Shown here piece after piece: positions 15,378 to 24,244 of a stretch of 50,848 nucleotides of DNA (within the stretch, counting starts at the first letter, position 1; each line of letters opens with the position of its first letter). The position numbers and the translations under genes were made by a program. The stretch covers positions 1-50,848 of the forward strand of contig NZ_BCZQ01000023.1 of NCBI RefSeq assembly GCF_001598815.1. The letters are read 5' to 3'. The DNA comes from Sphingopyxis terrae subsp. terrae NBRC 15098. Its GTDB lineage: Bacteria > Pseudomonadota > Alphaproteobacteria > Sphingomonadales > Sphingomonadaceae. Below the pieces are notes generated by a model. It saw nothing but the letters and a program-made list of their open reading frames with translations, searched no databases and had not been told where the DNA came from.

Positions 15378-18011
15378 TCAGAATTTGAAGCGGCCGGTGA
15401 CGCCATAGGTGCGCGGCTGGCTGGGATAGCCCGACACGCTGCCCGCCTGCGCGACGGCGTTGAAGATCGTCGTCAGATATTGCGCATTGGTCAGGTTGCG
15501 GCCCCACACGCCCAGTTCGAAGCCGTTGGTCAGCGCGACGGTGAACGACGCATTGAGCTGGTTGACCTCACGCTTCAGATTCTGCGCGACGCTGGCGGGG
15601 AAGCCCGACAGGCCGTCGACGATCTGCGTCGGGCTTTCATACTGATAGTCGACGTGCGCGATCGCCTTCGTCCCGCCCGCGAATTCATAGGTATAGGTAC
15701 CGCCCATCGAAACCGACAGATCGGGGATGCCCGCGGGCTTCTTGCCCGACAGGTCACCGAATGCCGAGGCGACGAAGCTGTCGTACTTCGGATCGAGCCA
15801 GGTCACCGCCAGCGACAGGTTCAGTCCCTGCACCGGACGGACCGAACCGTCGAATTCGAGACCCCAGGTCGACTGCTTGCCCGCGTTGGCGAGCGCGAAG
15901 CCGGTGCCGGTGAAGACGTTCGACTGGAAGCCCTTGATCGACTGCTTGAACACCGCAAGGTTCAAGGCCGCGACCGACCACTGTGCCTTCAGCCCGGCTT
16001 CGTACACCGTCGATTCCTCGGGCGCCGCAAAGCGGGTGCCCGACACCAGATTCGCGGTGCCGAGACCGCCTGCGATGATCGCGGGCAGGTCGCTGGCGAG
16101 CGGGCGGCTGTCGCGCGACAGGTTGACCGAGCTTGCCTTGAAGCCCGTCGCATAGGTCGCATAGACGTTGACCGTGTCGGTCAGCTTATAGGCCAGACGC
16201 GCGCTGTAGCTGAAGTCGCCATCGTTGGTCTTGCCGGGTTCGACGCTGTTCGGAACATTCAGGAAGGGCGGCAGAAACTGGAAATCCTTCAGCCCGTTCA
16301 GCGGGTTCGCCGCCGGGTTGTTCTGGTTTGCGTCGGCAATAGCCTGGACCTGCCCCGAGATTCCGGCAAAGGCAGTGGGATTTGCGCCCGCAAACGCCGC
16401 GATTTCTGCGGCAGTCGCCGGGCGTCCGAGGTTAAGGACATCGGGACCGCCGATCGTTTGAGCGAGGCCGCCCTGATAGATCAGCTGATTGCGGAACGGC
16501 GCATAGGCCGCTGCATCGAGGTCGATGCCCGAAAAGACGTCGGTGCTCGTCACGTCGGTCGTGAAGCGCTTCTTGTCCTTGGTGTAGTTGCCACCGAGGG
16601 TCAGCGTCAGGCGATCGGTCACGTCGAAATCCACCGTGCCGAAGATCGACCAGGCGGTGTTCTTCATGCGGTAATATTCGTCCATCCCGTCACCGGCGTG
16701 GAAGAAGGTGCCGACATATTTGGCCGGGTTGCCCTCATAGGTGCCGAGTGCACCCTCAAGCGTCGGAACGCTCAGCGCGCCGCCGCTTGCCGCCTGGATC
16801 AGCGCATTGCCATAGTCGCGGAAATCGTCACCGAAATAGATCTGGCTGTGCTGCTTGATCTTCTCGTTGAAATAATAGCCGCCGATCAGGAAGTTGATCG
16901 GGCCGTCGAAATCCGACGCCAGACGCAGTTCCTGCGTGAAGGTGTTGATCGCGGTATCGTCCGACTTCTGACCGATCAGGTCGGCGCTGGTGAAGTCCGA
17001 ATCCTGGTTGGTGTTGGAGCGAACCTCGCGATAGGCGCTGATCGAGGTCAGCGACATGTTGCCGAGATCATAGTCGATCTGGCCCGAACCACCGTAATTC
17101 TTGATCAGGTTCGACGACAGGAAGTTGTTGTAGACGCGATACGAGAAGGGATTGTTCGCATCGACGCTGGGGCCGCCCGCGAGGGCATTGGTGATCGCGA
17201 CCGTCGGGCCGGCGATGACGTTGCCGGCGATGCAGCAATTCTCGTCGATCTTGTCATAATCGCCGATCAGGCGGATCGTCAGCGCCTCGGTCGGTTCGAA
17301 CAGCAGCTGGCCGCGCACGCCCCAGCGGTTGCGATCGTTGACGTCGGTGTCGAGGTTGACGTCACGGGCATAGCCGTCGCGGCGGTTGTAGTTGCCCCCG
17401 AGCGAGAAGGCGATCTTGTCGCTGATCGGGCCGGTGATGTCGCCCTTGATGACGAAGGCGTCGTAATTGCCGTAGCTCGCCTCGACCGAACCGCCGAATT
17501 CATACTGCGGCTTCTGCGTGACGATGCTGATTACGCCCGCCGACGCATTCTTGCCGAACAAAGTCGACTGCGGACCGCGCAGCACTTCAATGCGCTCGAC
17601 ATTCGGAAGGTCGCCGATCTGGGCGGCCGAACGCGAACGATAGACGCCATCGATGAAGACGCCGACCGAGGGCTCGATGCCCGGATTGTTCGCGCCGTTG
17701 CCGAAGCCGCGGATGATGAAGTTGGTGTTCGCGCTCGACTGGAGCTGCGACACGCGAAGGCTGGGGACCGCCGACTGCAGGTCGATAAGGTCGCGGATCT
17801 GCGCGTTCTGGATATCGGCGGCCGAGGTCACCGAAACGGCGATCGGCGTATCCTGAAGCGTCTGCGAGCGCTTGGTCGCGGTGACGATGATGTCATTGCC
17901 ATAATCGGTGTCGCTTGCGGGCGCCTCAGCGGTGTCCTGAGCGAAAGCGATGGCGGGGGTGGTCGCGGCGCACAGCATCGTGGCGCCCAACAAAATGTTG
18001 CGCAAAGTCAT
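15378..18011 (-). CDS. TonB-dependent receptor
   Basis: An 877-residue outer-membrane receptor read leftwards. The signal peptide is MTLRNILLGATMLCAATTPAIAFA; the TonB-box region is DIIVTATKRSQTLQDTPIAV. The plug motifs are NTNFIIRGFGNGANN, VFIDGVYRSRSAAQ and NVERIEVLRGPQSTLFGKN. The barrel ends GVTGRFKF. Start 18011 was chosen because GAGAGAGA lies just upstream; an ATG six codons earlier is also in frame. It is divergent from ridA across 358 bases that contain a LysR-type site (18275-18289). Transport substrate unknown. An 870-residue frame on the opposite strand is a GC-driven shadow. Confidence 0.95.
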   Translation of the reverse strand: MTLRNILLGATMLCAATTPAIAFAQDTAEAPASDTDYGNDIIVTATKRSQTLQDTPIAVSVTSAADIQNAQIRDLIDLQSAVPSLRVSQLQSSANTNFIIRGFGNGANNPGIEPSVGVFIDGVYRSRSAAQIGDLPNVERIEVLRGPQSTLFGKNASAGVISIVTQKPQYEFGGSVEASYGNYDAFVIKGDITGPISDKIAFSLGGNYNRRDGYARDVNLDTDVNDRNRWGVRGQLLFEPTEALTIRLIGDYDKIDENCCIAGNVIAGPTVAITNALAGGPSVDANNPFSYRVYNNFLSSNLIKNYGGSGQIDYDLGNMSLTSISAYREVRSNTNQDSDFTSADLIGQKSDDTAINTFTQELRLASDFDGPINFLIGGYYFNEKIKQHSQIYFGDDFRDYGNALIQAASGGALSVPTLEGALGTYEGNPAKYVGTFFHAGDGMDEYYRMKNTAWSIFGTVDFDVTDRLTLTLGGNYTKDKKRFTTDVTSTDVFSGIDLDAAAYAPFRNQLIYQGGLAQTIGGPDVLNLGRPATAAEIAAFAGANPTAFAGISGQVQAIADANQNNPAANPLNGLKDFQFLPPFLNVPNSVEPGKTNDGDFSYSARLAYKLTDTVNVYATYATGFKASSVNLSRDSRPLASDLPAIIAGGLGTANLVSGTRFAAPEESTVYEAGLKAQWSVAALNLAVFKQSIKGFQSNVFTGTGFALANAGKQSTWGLEFDGSVRPVQGLNLSLAVTWLDPKYDSFVASAFGDLSGKKPAGIPDLSVSMGGTYTYEFAGGTKAIAHVDYQYESPTQIVDGLSGFPASVAQNLKREVNQLNASFTVALTNGFELGVWGRNLTNAQYLTTIFNAVAQAGSVSGYPSQPRTYGVTGRFKF

Positions 18012-18369
18012 GATAGTCTCTCTCTCCATACCGCCAGAGGTGACCCATCGGGCCTAAGGAGGGGATGCACTGGCGGTGACTGGTCGCTGTAATACGGCGG
18101 CGGGTCGCGTCAACGCCATCGCGACGCCAGAGGCTGATTTTCCCGAAATTCGTGACCAAAAAGCAACAGTTTACGCTACGGCGACCGTTAAGGCACTCGG
18201 GGGACCGGACAAGTCGTCAGCAAAATTTTCTGCCGCAGCCGCCCGCGCTCGACGCCTTTCCGAAACTGAAATCTATAGCTCAAGGCTATGGATTACCCGC
18301 CGATCGGCGATATTTTGCTCAATGGTCTGCGCCTAGAAACCTGTCGCCACCAAACAGGAGAGGATCATC
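18012..18369. other. 358-base divergent regulatory region
   Basis: The region lies between the leftward TonB receptor and ridA and contains no convincing gene. It holds the LysR-type site at 18275-18289, a GCCGATCGGC palindrome just after it (about 18299-18308), a TATTTT element (18311-18316) that could serve as a -10 box, and the ridA Shine-Dalgarno (CAGGAGAGGA, 18355-18364). Confidence 0.5.
18275..18289. promoter_or_regulatory. Candidate LysR-type operator before ridA-lysR
   Basis: ATAGC-TCAAG-GCTAT fits the T-N11-A inverted-repeat rule for LysR regulators. It is followed by GGAT, exactly as is the site at 19649-19663 before dadA. Its position 80 bases upstream of ridA would suit autoregulation and possible control of the divergent receptor. 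Confidence 0.6.
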
Positions 18370-18714
18370 ATGTCGGGACCGCCGCTTTCCCCTGCCCGCT
18401 GCGCCGGGTCGCTCGTCTTCACATCCGGACAGCTCGCGCGCGGCGACGACGGCAAGATTGTCGCCGGAGGAATCGAAGCGCAAGCCGAGCAGGCGCTCGC
18501 CAATCTGATCGCCGTGCTCGCCGCCGAAGGCTGCACCGCCGCCGATGTCGTCAAGGTGACGGCTTGGCTGACCGACGCGCGGTTCGGCGCCGCGTTCAAC
18601 GCGGCCTATCGCCGCCATTTCGGTGCGCCCTTCCCTGCGCGCTCGACGGTGGTTTCGGCGTTGCTTGCCGACGGCGCCCTGATCGAGGTCGAGGCGATCG
18701 CGCAGCGCGCATGA
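18370..18714 (+). CDS. ridA: RidA-family enamine/imine deaminase
   Basis: A 114-residue Rid (YjgF/YER057c) protein. It carries FTSGQLARGDDGKIV, the helix QAEQALANLIAVLAAEGC, DVVKVTAWLTDARF and the active-site segment FPARSTVV with Arg91, the residue that binds the substrate carboxylate in active Rid enzymes. RidA hydrolyses reactive imines and enamines made by PLP enzymes or amino-acid oxidases into keto acids and ammonia. CAGGAGAGGA lies just before the ATG. Its stop overlaps an upstream in-frame ATG of the LysR gene. The neighbouring D-amino-acid dehydrogenase produces imino acids, which gives RidA an obvious substrate here (inference). Confidence 0.9.
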   Translation: MSGPPLSPARCAGSLVFTSGQLARGDDGKIVAGGIEAQAEQALANLIAVLAAEGCTAADVVKVTAWLTDARFGAAFNAAYRRHFGAPFPARSTVVSALLADGALIEVEAIAQRA

Positions 18715-18761
18715 GCGTAAAGGGCACTGGACCCCAGCTTTTGCGGGAGTACAGTCGCGGC

Positions 18762-19652
18762 ATGCGCTTTCGCCAGATCGAAGTCTTTCACGCCGTCTAT
18801 ACGCACGGGTCGATCAGCGCCGCGCTTGGCGTGTCGCAGCCTTCGGTTTCGAAGACGCTGCGTCATGCCGAGGACGGTCTGGGCTTCTCGCTGTTCCAGC
18901 TCGCCCGCGGCCGCCTCGTCCCCACCGACGAGGCGCATGCGCTGATGCACGAGGCGGGCGATATTTTCGACCGCATCACCTCGCTCCAGCATACCGCGCG
19001 CAATCTGTCGCAAGCGGGCGGCGGGCATATCCGGCTCGGCATCGTGCCCAGCCTGGCGCTCGACGTCGTACCGCAGGCGATGGCCCAGTTCCGCCGCGAA
19101 TGGCCGCGCGTGACCTTCGAGGTGCATACGCATCACCATGACGATCTGGTGCAATCGCTGATCGAGCGCGAAACCGACATCGCGATCGCCTATACGCCGC
19201 CGCGCCATCCGCGCCTGACGCGCTCGCTGCTGGCGGAAGGCGAGCTGGTCGTCTTCTTCCCCGACGGCGCCTTCGCCGATGCCGGCCCGCGCCTTGCACT
19301 CGACCAGCTGGCCGACCGCGATGTCATCGGCGTGGCGGCGACGGGACCGATCGGCGACGTCCTCACCCGCGCGGCGCGCGATCGCGGCATCACCTATCGC
19401 GAATCGGTATCGGTCCAGACCTTCTTCATCGCGGCGCGTCTGGCCCAGCTCGAGGGCGGCGTCACGGTGATCGACGAATTCACCGCGCGCGCCTGGCAAT
19501 CGCCCGGCTATCGCTGGCTACCGACCGACCCGCCACTGGGGTTCACCGTCTCCTACGTCACGCTGGAGGACCGGCCGCCGTCGAAGATCGCGCGCCAGTT
19601 CCTGCGCACGCTCGAAGAAACCCTCGAGGGGATCCGTGCCGACCGCCCATAG
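18762..19652 (+). CDS. LysR-family regulator with a shortened helix-turn-helix
   Basis: About 296 residues. The N-terminal DNA-binding domain MRFRQIEVFHAVYTHGSISA is followed by ALGVSQPSVSKTLRHAED, then the linker helix and an effector domain (HIRLGIVPSLALDVVPQAM, DIAIAYTPPRHPRL, FFIAARLAQLEGGVTVIDEF). Standard LysR proteins have nine residues between the GS and the VSQ of this motif; here there are six, so about one helical turn inside the HTH is missing. Start 18762 matches the usual family start and has GGGAG upstream. An alternative at 18711 adds 17 residues and overlaps the ridA stop as ATGA. It probably controls the ridA and dadA units. Confidence 0.88.
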   Translation: MRFRQIEVFHAVYTHGSISAALGVSQPSVSKTLRHAEDGLGFSLFQLARGRLVPTDEAHALMHEAGDIFDRITSLQHTARNLSQAGGGHIRLGIVPSLALDVVPQAMAQFRREWPRVTFEVHTHHHDDLVQSLIERETDIAIAYTPPRHPRLTRSLLAEGELVVFFPDGAFADAGPRLALDQLADRDVIGVAATGPIGDVLTRAARDRGITYRESVSVQTFFIAARLAQLEGGVTVIDEFTARAWQSPGYRWLPTDPPLGFTVSYVTLEDRPPSKIARQFLRTLEETLEGIRADRP

Positions 19653-19663
19653 CCTTTGGCTAT
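19649..19663. promoter_or_regulatory. Candidate LysR-type operator before dadA
   Basis: ATAGC-CTTTG-GCTAT overlaps the lysR stop codon. The wider hairpin is CCATAGCC-TTT-GGCTATGG (19647-19665). The half-sites and the trailing GGAT are identical to those at 18275-18293. A possible -10 CATATT follows at 19681-19686. The hairpin could also weakly end lysR transcription. Confidence 0.6.
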
Positions 19664-19774
19664 GGATGTCACAAATGTTGCATATTTGCGCGGCGTGACC
19701 CTTCGATATTCTGCCCCGAGAGCAGGCGGCGGAATTTTCCCTTTCGCCCTGCCACGGGGGGATCGGGTTGATCG

Positions 19775-21031
19775 ATGCGGGCCACGTTCGGACTGGACGA
19801 ACCGCCGCAGACAAGGCGGCCGCAGGAGCTGATCGTGATCGGCGCCGGCGTCGTCGGCATGGCGACCGCGCTGACCCTTTCCGACCGCGGCCACCGCGTC
19901 ACGCTCATCGACGCGGCCGAGGGCCCGGGCCTTGGCACCTCCTTCGCCAATGGCGCGCAGTTGAGCTATGCCTATACCGACGCTTTTGCGAGCCCGTCGA
20001 CCGTGGCGCAATTGCCACGGTTGCTGATGGGACTCGATCCGGCCTTTCGCCTCACGCCCTCGCTCGATCCCGATTTGCTGCGCTGGAGCATCGCCTTTCT
20101 GCGCAATGCCTCGGCGGGGCGGTTCCGCCGCAACACGCTGGCCGGCATGATGCTCGCCATCGAATCGCGCGCGGCGCTCGACCGGCTGACGCAGCGGCAC
20201 GGCATCGAATTCGCGCGCAGCGCCCCCGGCAAGCTCATCCTCTATCGCAGCGCCAAAAGCTTTGCGGCGGCCGAGCGTGTCGCCGCGATGAAGGCCGAAC
20301 ATGGTGCTCGGCAAAGCCTGATCGACGCCGGCCAAGCGGTGGCGATCGAACCCGCGCTGGGCGCGATCCGGCCGGAAATCGCCGGCGCGGTGTTCGACCG
20401 CGGCGAGGAAGTGGGCGACCCCTATCGCTTCTGCAACGGCGCGCGGGCTGCCTTGGCGGCGCATGGACGAAGCGCAAGCTGGTTCCGCACCGACGTTGCC
20501 GCGATCGAGCCCGACGCGCGGCGCCCTGCGGTCGTCGCACGGGACGGTCGGCGGTTCGCCGCCGACCGGATCCTATTATGTTCGGGCACGGGATCGCTCG
20601 CGCTGGCGCGGAGCTTCGGCGTCCGCCTGCCGATCATGCCGATGAAGGGCTATTCGATCACCGCCGGGCCGGGCGCGGCCGCGCCGACGGTCAGCATCAC
20701 CGACGCTGCGAACCGGGTCGTTTTCGCCCGGCTGGGCAATCGCATGCGGATTGCCGGCCTCGCCGACCTGGCGCAGCGCGACGCCGCGGTCGATCCGCGG
20801 CGGCTCGCCACGTTGATCGCCAGCGCCCGCGCCGCGCTGCCCGAAGCGGCGACCTATGACGCGATCGAATCGAGCTGGGCGGGGCTGCGGCCCATGACCC
20901 CCGATTCGCTGCCGATCACGCGGCCGATCGCGCCGGGGGTGATCGCGAACACGGGACATGGGGCCTTGGGCTGGACCTATGCCGCAGGGTCCGCCGCGCG
21001 CGTCGCCGCGCTTATCGATCGAGAGGATTAA
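19775..21031 (+). CDS. dadA: D-amino-acid dehydrogenase, DadA-like FAD enzyme
   Basis: A 418-residue FAD-dependent oxidoreductase of the DAO family. The dinucleotide motif is VIGAGVVGMATALTLSDRGH (about residues 21-40). GTSFANGAQLSYAYTDAFASP is characteristic of DadA, and MPMKGYSITAG, SSWAGLRPMTPDSLPITRP and ANTGHGALGWTYAAGSA form the C-terminal FAD and substrate part. DadA oxidises D-amino acids to imino acids and passes electrons to the respiratory chain at the inner membrane. It opens a seven-gene same-strand run. The TonB receptor follows 50 bases later. The LysR-type operator upstream and ridA nearby fit a D-amino-acid catabolic role. Substrate range cannot be read from sequence. Confidence 0.92.
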   Translation: MRATFGLDEPPQTRRPQELIVIGAGVVGMATALTLSDRGHRVTLIDAAEGPGLGTSFANGAQLSYAYTDAFASPSTVAQLPRLLMGLDPAFRLTPSLDPDLLRWSIAFLRNASAGRFRRNTLAGMMLAIESRAALDRLTQRHGIEFARSAPGKLILYRSAKSFAAAERVAAMKAEHGARQSLIDAGQAVAIEPALGAIRPEIAGAVFDRGEEVGDPYRFCNGARAALAAHGRSASWFRTDVAAIEPDARRPAVVARDGRRFAADRILLCSGTGSLALARSFGVRLPIMPMKGYSITAGPGAAAPTVSITDAANRVVFARLGNRMRIAGLADLAQRDAAVDPRRLATLIASARAALPEAATYDAIESSWAGLRPMTPDSLPITRPIAPGVIANTGHGALGWTYAAGSAARVAALIDRED

Positions 21032-21081
21032 TACAAAAATACAATCGCTTATCTGCCAAATCTCAGGGAAGGGCCAATAGC

Positions 21082-24000
21082 ATGAACAGGGGTCAAAAAT
21101 TCATCAGCCTGATGGGCGGCATTTCGCTGCTCGCCAGTGCAACCGCCGCCATGGCGCAGGACCGCGCCGAACCCGAACCGCAAATCGCCGAGGATATCGA
21201 ACAGGATTCGGGCGAAGCGATCGTCGTCACCGGATCGCAGATCAAGGGCGCCGACGTCGCGGGGGCGCTGCCGCTGACGTTGCTCAACGAACAGGATATC
21301 GACGCCATTGCCGCGACGAGCGGTGACGACCTGTTCCGCGCCATTCCGCAGGCGGGCGATGTGGCCTTCAACGAAAGCCGCGACGCCGGCGGCATCAACG
21401 ACGCGCGCGGCGACGTCGCGTCGATCAACCTGCGCGCGCTGGGCACGGGCAACACGCTCGTCCTCCTCAACGGGCGCCGCATGGTGCTGCACCCCGGCAC
21501 CCAGTCCGAAAATCTGGTTCCGGTGCAAAGCGTCAACACCAACACCATCCCGGTGACGGGGGTCCGCCGCGTCGAGGTTCTGCTCGACGGCGCCGCCGCC
21601 ATCTATGGATCGGATGCGGTCGCCGGCGTCATCAACACCGTGCTCAAGGACAATTTCAAGGGGCTGCGCGTTACCGGCGAATATAGCCTGACCGACGACA
21701 GCGATCAGCGCGAATATGAACTGTCGTTCGAAGCGGGCCACACGTTCAACGACGGCCGCACCAACATTTCGCTGTTCGGGTCGTTCAACCACCGCGACCC
21801 GCTTTATGCGCGCGAACGCTACAACTCGCGCTCGTCGGACCTGCGCCCGCTGCTCGTCGGGACGGCGTTCGAGGGCGACACCGATTTCCGCAACACATCG
21901 GTCGATACCATCTGGGGCGAATTCCAGCGTCTGACGAACAGTTACGCCCCCTCGACCACGACGGCGCGCATCGACGGCGTCGCGCTGACGACCAGCGGCA
22001 TCTTCCATGTCCAGCCCGACACCAACGACGGCTGCATCGCGCCGACCCAATATGCCGGCACCTGCTGGGACAACAGCTCGCTATCGACCATCTCGAGCGA
22101 CGAAAATCTGCGGTACGACACCAACTATCTGCGCACGATTCTGGGACGCAACAATCGCTTCAACCTGTTCGGCTTCCTGAATCATGAATTTGATTCGGGG
22201 CTGGAATTCTATGCCGAGGCAGGCTGGTATCATTCGGATTATCGCGCCTACCGCGATACCGAAACCAACCTGTCGAGCCAGCGGCTGATCATCCCCGCAA
22301 ACGGCTATTGGAACCCCTTCGGTCCGGTCGGCAGCCCGAACCGGATTCCGGGTCTGACCGGCGTGTCCGATGCCGGGGTGCCGATCGAACTGATCGACTA
22401 TCGCCCGGTCGATGCTGGCCCGACGATCGTCAACGTCAAGAACGACACCACCCGCTTCCTCGGCGGGCTGCGCGGCAAGCTGCTCGGCTTCGATTTCGAC
22501 ACCGCGGCGCTTTACTCGCGCGCCCGGACCAAGGACAGCATGCACACGATTTCGATGACGCTGTTCGAAGAAGCGCTGAGCCGTACCGATGCGACCGCCT
22601 ATAACCCGTTCAACGGCGGCGATCCGCTCAATCCCGGCACGCTCGATTCCTCGCCCAATCCGCAGGAGGTGATCGACAGCTTCATGGTCGATATCGGCCG
22701 CATCAGCACGACCGAGCTTTACCTCGCCGATTTCAAGCTCAGCAAGAACGACCTGTTCGAACTGCCGGGCGGCCGGGTCGGGATGGCGACCGGCGTCGAA
22801 TTCCGTCACGAAACCTTTGCGGACGATCGCGACGACCGGCTCGACGGCACGATCTTCTACGTCGCGCCCGACGGCTCGTCGAACGGCAGCGACGCGATGG
22901 GCGCAAGCCCGACCCCCGACAGCAGCGGGTCGCGCGATGTGCTGTCGGCCTTCCTCGAATTTGCGGTGCCGCTGGTCTCGCCCGAGATGAATGTGCCGCT
23001 GGTCCATGCACTCGACCTGCAACTTGCGGGCCGCGCCGAATCCTATCAGGGCTTCGGATCGGTCGCGAAGCCGAAGATCGCCTTGTCCTGGTATCCGGTG
23101 CGCAACTTCCAGCTGCGCGGCAGCTGGTCCGAAAGCTTCCGCGCGCCGAACCTGCCGCAATTGTTCGAAAATGGTATCCAGCGGTCAAACACGCGCACCG
23201 ACTGGATCCGCTGCGAGGCAGACCTGCGCGCGGCGCGCATCGCCAATTTCGACGAGTGCGGTCAGGCACAGGGCATCGTCAGCAACCGGTCGGGCAGCAA
23301 GGAGCTGAAACCCGAAACGGCTCAAAACCTGTCGGTCGGCGGAACTTTCCAGATGAATTTCGGCGCCGCGGGTCGTTTGACGCTGACCACCGACTATTGG
23401 GAAATCCGGCAAAAGCAGGTGATCGGCCTGTTCGGCGACTCCAATGCACTCATCCTCGACTATTTGCTCCGTCTGCAGGGTTCGTCGAACCCCAATGTTC
23501 AGCGGGCCGATCCGACCCCCGCCGATATCGACGACTTCGACGGCACGGGCATCGCGCCCGTCGGCGACGTGATCCAGGTGATCGACAATTATACCAACCT
23601 CAGCCCGCGCCGCGTCCGCGGTATCGACTTCGGCCTCTATTATCAGATGCGCAACACGGGCATCGGCGACATCAGCCTGCGCGTCAACGCGGCGCGCCTG
23701 CTCGAGTTCTATCAGGTGCCGGGCGACATGCAGCAGATGCTGCTCGATGCCCAGACGTCGGGCGACATCGATCCGACGATCATCATCTCGGGCGCCGAAA
23801 GCCTGGTGGAACAGAACGGCCGTCCGAAGTGGCGCGGATCGGCCAGCCTGACCTGGCGCTACAAGGGCTGGGGCGCGGGCTGGTACGGCAGCTATGTCGG
23901 CCCGGTGAACGACACCTCGGCGGCGCTGGCCGACGGGACGCTGTTCCGCGTCAAGGATTACATGTCGCACAGCGTCTATGTGCAATATGAGGCCGAGAAG

Positions 24001-24150
24001 GGCCCGCTCAAGGATACGCGCTTCCGCATCGGGGTGCGCAACCTGTTCAACGAGCTCGCGCCGCTCGCCGATCAGAGCTTCGGCTATATCGGCGATCTGT
24101 ACAGCAACCGCGGCCGTCAGTTCTACGCTTCGATCAGCAAGCGTTTCTGA
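21082..24150 (+). CDS. TonB-dependent receptor in the dadA-ggt operon
   Basis: A 1022-residue outer-membrane receptor with signal peptide (MNRGQKFISLMGGISLLASATAAMA), TonB-box-like AIVVTGSQIKGADVAGALPL (about residues 47-66), plug motifs (SINLRALGTGNTLVLLNGRR and RRVEVLLDGAAAIYGSDAVA) and a barrel ending FYASISKRF. The plug style (NLRALG, LLNGRR, YGSDAVAGVIN) marks the subgroup common in sphingomonads and Caulobacter, different from the two receptors upstream. It lies 50 bases after dadA and 94 before the first ggt. It would bring the operon's substrate into the periplasm, where the signal-bearing transferases act. Peptide or peptide-like cargo is inferred from neighbours only. Confidence 0.96.
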   Translation: MNRGQKFISLMGGISLLASATAAMAQDRAEPEPQIAEDIEQDSGEAIVVTGSQIKGADVAGALPLTLLNEQDIDAIAATSGDDLFRAIPQAGDVAFNESRDAGGINDARGDVASINLRALGTGNTLVLLNGRRMVLHPGTQSENLVPVQSVNTNTIPVTGVRRVEVLLDGAAAIYGSDAVAGVINTVLKDNFKGLRVTGEYSLTDDSDQREYELSFEAGHTFNDGRTNISLFGSFNHRDPLYARERYNSRSSDLRPLLVGTAFEGDTDFRNTSVDTIWGEFQRLTNSYAPSTTTARIDGVALTTSGIFHVQPDTNDGCIAPTQYAGTCWDNSSLSTISSDENLRYDTNYLRTILGRNNRFNLFGFLNHEFDSGLEFYAEAGWYHSDYRAYRDTETNLSSQRLIIPANGYWNPFGPVGSPNRIPGLTGVSDAGVPIELIDYRPVDAGPTIVNVKNDTTRFLGGLRGKLLGFDFDTAALYSRARTKDSMHTISMTLFEEALSRTDATAYNPFNGGDPLNPGTLDSSPNPQEVIDSFMVDIGRISTTELYLADFKLSKNDLFELPGGRVGMATGVEFRHETFADDRDDRLDGTIFYVAPDGSSNGSDAMGASPTPDSSGSRDVLSAFLEFAVPLVSPEMNVPLVHALDLQLAGRAESYQGFGSVAKPKIALSWYPVRNFQLRGSWSESFRAPNLPQLFENGIQRSNTRTDWIRCEADLRAARIANFDECGQAQGIVSNRSGSKELKPETAQNLSVGGTFQMNFGAAGRLTLTTDYWEIRQKQVIGLFGDSNALILDYLLRLQGSSNPNVQRADPTPADIDDFDGTGIAPVGDVIQVIDNYTNLSPRRVRGIDFGLYYQMRNTGIGDISLRVNAARLLEFYQVPGDMQQMLLDAQTSGDIDPTIIISGAESLVEQNGRPKWRGSASLTWRYKGWGAGWYGSYVGPVNDTSAALADGTLFRVKDYMSHSVYVQYEAEKGPLKDTRFRIGVRNLFNELAPLADQSFGYIGDLYSNRGRQFYASISKRF

Positions 24151-24244
24151 CCGCCGCCGGGTCGCCGGGACAGGCGGCGTGGGGGCTCCCCCTCCCGCGC
24201 CGTCTTCCCGACCGGCCGTCAGAGAATAAGAAAAGGGTTCGCCG

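Noticed and set aside
15480..18092. 870-codon open frame opposite the second TonB receptor
   Set aside because: It mirrors the receptor gene on the other strand, reads as an Arg/Ala/Val/Asp-rich low-similarity protein and has no ribosome site. Such antisense frames are common at high GC.
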